Under the pieces are notes generated by a model. The model was not told the DNA's origin and ran no database searches. It saw only the letters and a program-made list of their open reading frames with translations. DNA of 64,000 nt from Undaria pinnatifida. Taxonomy: Eukaryota > Sar > Phaeophyceae > Laminariales > Alariaceae. The position numbers and the translations under genes were made by a program. The DNA lies in assembly GCA_012845835.1 (NCBI GenBank), contig JABAKD010000030.1, forward strand, positions 16,205,210 to 16,269,209, in the 5' to 3' direction. How positions within the stretch are numbered: the stretch's first letter is position 1; the number at the start of each line of letters is the position of its first letter. Shown here piece after piece: positions 59,758 through 64,000 of this stretch.

Positions 59758-61354
59758 TTCATAGTATGTACCTTTCACGGCAGACAGCTTCTTGATCTAT
59801 ACCTGGTATGATACGAGTCTGAATTCCAGGGTAGACGTACATGCATTTACCCATGTGATTGAGAAAGGGTTAACAGATCGGTCGCCATTGGGCTTGCCTG
59901 GATCGAACATCGGGAATGAATGTCGTGTGTCGACCTCAATTTCCTCCTAACCTGTACAATATGATGCCTTGTTATTAGTACTGGCAACAAATAAAACAGC
60001 GACGGCGCGATCGACAGACAGGGGGCCTATGGACACCAACAAAAAAAGCCGAACAACCGCACGAGCGATGACCCCGACCGAGCGAACGGCGCGACCAACC
60101 GAGCGAGGGCGCGAGCAAGTGGTTGTATGTACCGCGATTAGTATTGTTCGCTGGCACTAGAAAACAAAAAATGGTGTTACTACACGAAAAAAAGAGCTTC
60201 ATGATCAGGGTATCAAGGTGTAAAGTGGCTTAACGCACAGGGCACTCGAGACGCCAAGAGTTCGCCGAGGCCGCATATGTTGCTCTATGGGCGAGCATCG
60301 TGTGGGCGTGTCGGCGGGTAATACTGTGCAGGTCGTGCCTGCTGGTGAGAGTAAAAGGGCAGTCACGAAACGAATTTTCCGTTATATTATGAGTACTCCA
60401 GTGTCGCCCTGGGGAACAAACCGATGAAAATCGCGATGCCTGGGGGCGACAACAGCTTCATTCATGATATAAACCTGTTTCTACAACAACAAAATATGCA
60501 GTCATGCAAACGTTTTCACCAAGCAGAAGCCATGCACGACGAAACGACACAGGGCGGCAGACGCTAGAGCACGGTCAATATACGCGGGTGAATATTTTGG
60601 AGGTAACCTCTCAGTAGGGTCCGAAAAAGTAGTTGGGACTATTGACGGCAGGCTGTGCACACACGAGTCCGAGCGGTGATCGAAGTGCGACCCGAGGACT
60701 ACATACCATGGATATTGAAAACATACATCACCGGCGACCAAAACTTACGTCTCACCGCAGTCAACGGATAGACAACATTCGACCGTTAGTTCATGGGGTC
60801 GAACACGGCCAATCGAATGCGCACATATTATGAATCCAGACGAAGTAGACCTGCTGCCCAGATCCAAAGCAGTAGCAAAACAATATATTCTCATCTTGTA
60901 CGATCACGGCACTAGAGCGCGCTACAACACCAGTCAGTAAAGGATCTACGCACACTGCTGTGTTTGGCTTGGTACCCCAAAGAAATGCCGTTATTCGTCG
61001 CCCATAACATCAGTGTGTATGTGCGTTCTTCGCATTGTGCGTTCTTCACATTGAAGTGCTATTTCCACCCATCTACATCTAGCACACAACCACTGTCCGT
61101 GCTGATGCCTCATAGAGACGAGCTCTGTGGTCACAAACTAGGAGACTGAGAGATACACATTGCAAATACAGCACGGTGACTTGGCCATGCAATGCCAGCA
61201 AGCGGGCAAAGAACAGTGATCAAGTACTACACCAAGAAAAAATGTCACTATCGCAATTATAGTAGAAGTGTCATCAATGATACCAGTACTGCACCCCGTA
61301 ATGGCTCGTCCGCTGCAAAACGAGCGAACCCACAAGAAAATATATTTTAAACAA

Positions 61355-61490
61355 AACTGTATCCTCCGGCGGATGGGTAAAGATGAAGCTATACGCTATT
61401 AGATCTGAAAATATTGTCCTCTACAAAATCCAAGTAAATTGTCTCCAAAAACGTGGATGCAGTTCTAAGAGGGTTAAGTTCACCACACTC
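61355..61490 (-). mobile_element. Family A 3' end fused to a small TIR-element remnant
   Basis: ATCCTCCGGCGGATGGGTAA (61361-61380) is the family A 3' end without a long T run. The following CTACAAAATCCAAGTAAATT, GTCTCCAAAAACG is the inverse of the small MITE family interior. The same two families also lie side by side at 29970-30075. Confidence 0.45.
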
Positions 61491-62349
61491 CTCCACATAT
61501 GCGTCGTGTGTCGATATAACTCGATTGAAAAAAAAAAGAGTCGGAACACTCTCCTGCTCCCACGTAACGTATGCGCAGGTGCCATCTCTTACTGTCAAGC
61601 AGAAACACACGCCACCCCCCGATTCTACCCTCCTAGTTGGCATGGCACAGCAGCATGCAGTACCACTACTATGATACCGATGCCGTCATGATCCGTCGAT
61701 TGATGGCCCTCGGGGATGAGGCACAGATAAACCTGTCGTACTTTCAGAGATTCACATTACACGTACGCGCGTACAGCTCCACCTTCTCCAGCATATACAC
61801 CTCCATCCCCCGCCGCAGCTCCTGCACGCGTGTTCGTACAAATACAACTGTTATCCTGTGTTACACAATGGTACCAGTAAAGCTCAGAACGCTCCCCTCC
61901 GAGGTAAAAGCTTGTTGTATAGGAACAGTATGCCGTCTTTCTCAACGGAGCCCGAGACCATGCAAACATGGCATCATTCTCAACGAAATATGAGAGTATC
62001 GCACCTACTACGCATTGTAGCCTAGTACGATTCAAAGTCCCCCGAGGTTTGATGGTCCCTCTGTTCTACACCTGGCTGGGATCTAACTACATCTGGCTGG
62101 GATCTAACGGCATGAGCTCTCTGCCCCCCAAGAAGGGAAGGAGGAGCAGGAACGGCACCAGGGATAAGACCGTGTACAGGATCACGCGAGCCTGCAAGCG
62201 GGCATACGGGGCATAAGACAGAAGAACGAGAAGCAACGAAAAAGGGGGATTTAGGGTCGTCGGGTGATCGTTTTACCATGTTCCATCTAGTCCTGTTCAA
62301 GTGGAAGGGTAGAAAACGATGCTATGCCGCTCTGCTCGATTTAAACTAA

Positions 62350-63123
62350 GGGCATTTCTTATGCAGTCGGGTTCCGCCAGTCGAAAACGGCCCTTTTTGA
62401 CTGGACTTTTTTATGACTGGATTCTTATTGTCCTTCTTCTTATCGTCAGTCGAGTTGATTTTATAGTTTTTGTGCTCTTCCTGGAGGCGGCTGGTGTGAG
62501 GGAGTACTGCTGTACAGCAGGCGAAATCGGTTGGCAGCTCTGTGCTTTGCGCTGTCTCCGCGAGCAATGGCTCGACGAACCTTCGTCCCAGCGAGTTGAT
62601 GGCTTTGGGCTTAGCCGAAAGCCGCCAAAGCTACGTTCGTGGAGTTGCACTCAGCCGAGAGCCGCCAAAGCTACAGCAGGCGCAGCCGTTGTTGGCAGCA
62701 CGAGATCGAGACCGCGCGCTGCTGCCGTCGTGTGATACACGTTGCTGGCAAGCGGAACTAGGTATGCGCCACGCTGACTTGCTGCGAGAAGCAACAGCAG
62801 GGATAGCCAAGCCAGCGTCAGCGCCTTGTATGATACTGCAGTGTGGTACCTGGTATGGGTGTGTGGCCGTGTGGCCGTGTGGGTGTGTTGGGTGGTGGGA
62901 TGGGCGATGCGATCGGTTCAAAAAACACGTGTCAAACTTTTTCGACTGAGTTCCTCCAGTCGAAAAAGTCGAGTTTTACGACTGGATCCGCCAGTCGGAA
63001 TTCTCAGTTGAAAAAAGTTTAGTCGAAAAAGCCCTTTTTCGACTGCGTAAGAAAGCCCGATTTGGGCTTCAGTCGAAAAAGGCCGTCTTCGACTGACAAA
63101 TCCGACTGAATAAGAAATGGCCC
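62350..63123. mobile_element. Foldback/MITE-like element rich in CAGTCGAAAAA
   Basis: It starts GGGCATTTCTTATGCAGTCG and ends CGACTGAATAAGAAATGGCC C, imperfect terminal inverted repeats. Both arms contain several CCAGTCGAAAA words in alternating orientation; 63021-63044 is a perfect hairpin (AGTCGAAAAAG ... CTTTTTCGACT). The centre (62420-62935) holds a doubled CCGCCAAAGCTAC word and open frames on both strands that look like composition artefacts. No transposase is seen. Confidence 0.65.
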
Positions 63124-63710
63124 AAGAGTCGAAGAGAGCGCGGCGTAGTAAAACGCCACCACCAGGTATGTACCTATCTATGATGTAAAATGCCACCAGG
63201 TACCTATGATACGAGGGTCATGTTCCAGTATCGTTGGACATGCAACGAACATATACGGACTTTGGCGTTATCATTGTGACGCCAACGATTGACAGAAAAG
63301 CTCTCGAGCCATTGCCAGCATAAATATTAGTTAAGCACTCGCGTGCTCGCCGTGTTACTGCGCAAGCCGCAAGACGTTGCTACTTTTCATGGTGCTGGTG
63401 TCGTGGTAGCCATCGCGTAGTCACGACGTTGTGCGGCTGAGCAGACACACTGGGTCTGGGGGTGATTTTACGATTGAATGGGTGGATGCGACGGATAACC
63501 TGTGCCCCTGTGTGCCCCTACATAGTCATGAAAATTGTATAACATCAGCAATCGACGCATTGTCAACTGAGGGTTTTGCCTCGGGTTGCCCACAATAAAC
63601 GAACGTAACCGTCACAGCAGTTACGCGGGTAGTCACGCAGTATGTATAATACAGGTACACAAAACTGTCATCCCTGCAGCATTTTGTCCGCATGGGAAAA
63701 CAGCGCGCAC

Positions 63711-64000
63711 CTTCTTTGACTCCGATTCTTCCTCCACCTCAGTCTCCCCAGCCTTAGGTTTCGGGGCCTCGAATGCTATCCCCTTCGCCAAGTCCACGCC
63801 AGCTCCCGCCGCGCCGCCGGCGGCAACAGCCGCGTCAGCGTTGCTAGCCGGGGCGGTTACATCGCCCACGGAGTTCACCAGCGCCTCCGCACTGCTACCG
63901 GTCGCCGCAGACGGCTTTTCAGAAGCCTGTGCACTTTCTTCCCCGCCAGAGGCATCTTCCGCCGCGCCAAGGCGCGAGCACCGATGCGTCCGACTCGGCA
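63711..64000 (-). CDS. Partial exon of an Ala/Glu-rich protein, cut by the window edge
   Basis: The minus-strand frame is open from the window edge to 63711, where GAAG|GTGCGC is a good donor in phase 0. The peptide is rich in Ala, Ser, Glu and Gly: GAAEDASGGEESAQASEKPS, then an APASNADAAVAAGGAAGAGV stretch, then VEEESESKK. The G+C-rich codons contrast with the DNA beyond the donor. This looks like a disordered linker or N-terminal region of a larger protein that begins outside the window. No domain can be named, and no later exon of this gene was recognised to the left. Confidence 0.6.

Larger units (their letters stand above)
55838..63710. other. Intergenic DNA and probable intron of the right-edge minus-strand gene
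   Basis: No exon is firmly supported. The left part (55838-58300) is strongly G-rich on the plus strand with many G runs (for example 56129-56155) and pyrimidine patches (57460-57515). A Kelch-like minus-strand fragment lies at 59663-59757. A family A 3' end and a small TIR remnant lie at 61355-61490, and a foldback element at 62350-63123. A plus-strand frame ending at 62216 (PKKGRRSRNGTRDKTVYRIT) has coding-like codons but no supportable exon borders. Confidence 0.4.

Overview
This window is eukaryotic nuclear DNA, about half G+C. It has short G+C-rich exons, very long introns with GT-AG borders, and many short, degraded mobile elements and simple repeats. Nothing bacterial is present: no operons, no ribosome-binding sites and no dense coding. 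The gene style (introns of 0.8 to 8 kb, GTRNGT donors, Ser/Gly-rich low-complexity tails) would fit a stramenopile such as a brown alga. That is an inference from style; no marker gene here proves it.

I support two gene models by matching reading frame and intron phase, plus two partial genes. (1) On the minus strand, a first exon at 3296-3487 starts a gene that runs out of the window to the left. (2) Head to head with it, a plus-strand gene runs from 3952 to 24562. It has seven exons whose phases all agree and would encode about 751 residues: an acidic N-terminus, a charged helical or coiled-coil middle and a 499-residue Ser/Gly-rich last exon. I recognise no known family. (3) A second plus-strand gene has four phase-matched exons between 45201 and 55837 that build a pleckstrin-homology (PH) domain like those of phospholipase C-delta; a possible first exon lies at 38326-38436. 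(4) At the right edge, a minus-strand exon (63711 to beyond 64000) belongs to an Ala/Glu-rich protein that enters from the right.

The rest, more than 90 per cent of the window, is intron and intergenic DNA rich in repeats. It holds: a tRNA-derived SINE (two copies, one ending in a pure 93-copy CA repeat); a poly(A)-tailed element family with a fixed 3' end; a 0.2 to 1 kb family with internal tandem units and a tRNA-like head in its longest copy; several foldback or MITE-like elements with terminal inverted repeats (34510-36660, 45359-45651, 48879-49360, 62350-63123 and a family of about 90 bp); minisatellites; and long G or C runs.

Two patterns stand out. The 9-bp palindrome TACCWGGTA (core CCWGG) occurs dozens of times, on both strands, in introns and intergenic DNA. 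In two introns of the first plus-strand gene, the end of the preceding exon together with its splice donor has been duplicated in tandem into the intron. A short inverted pair of coding-like fragments at 6190-6395 also looks like captured gene sequence.
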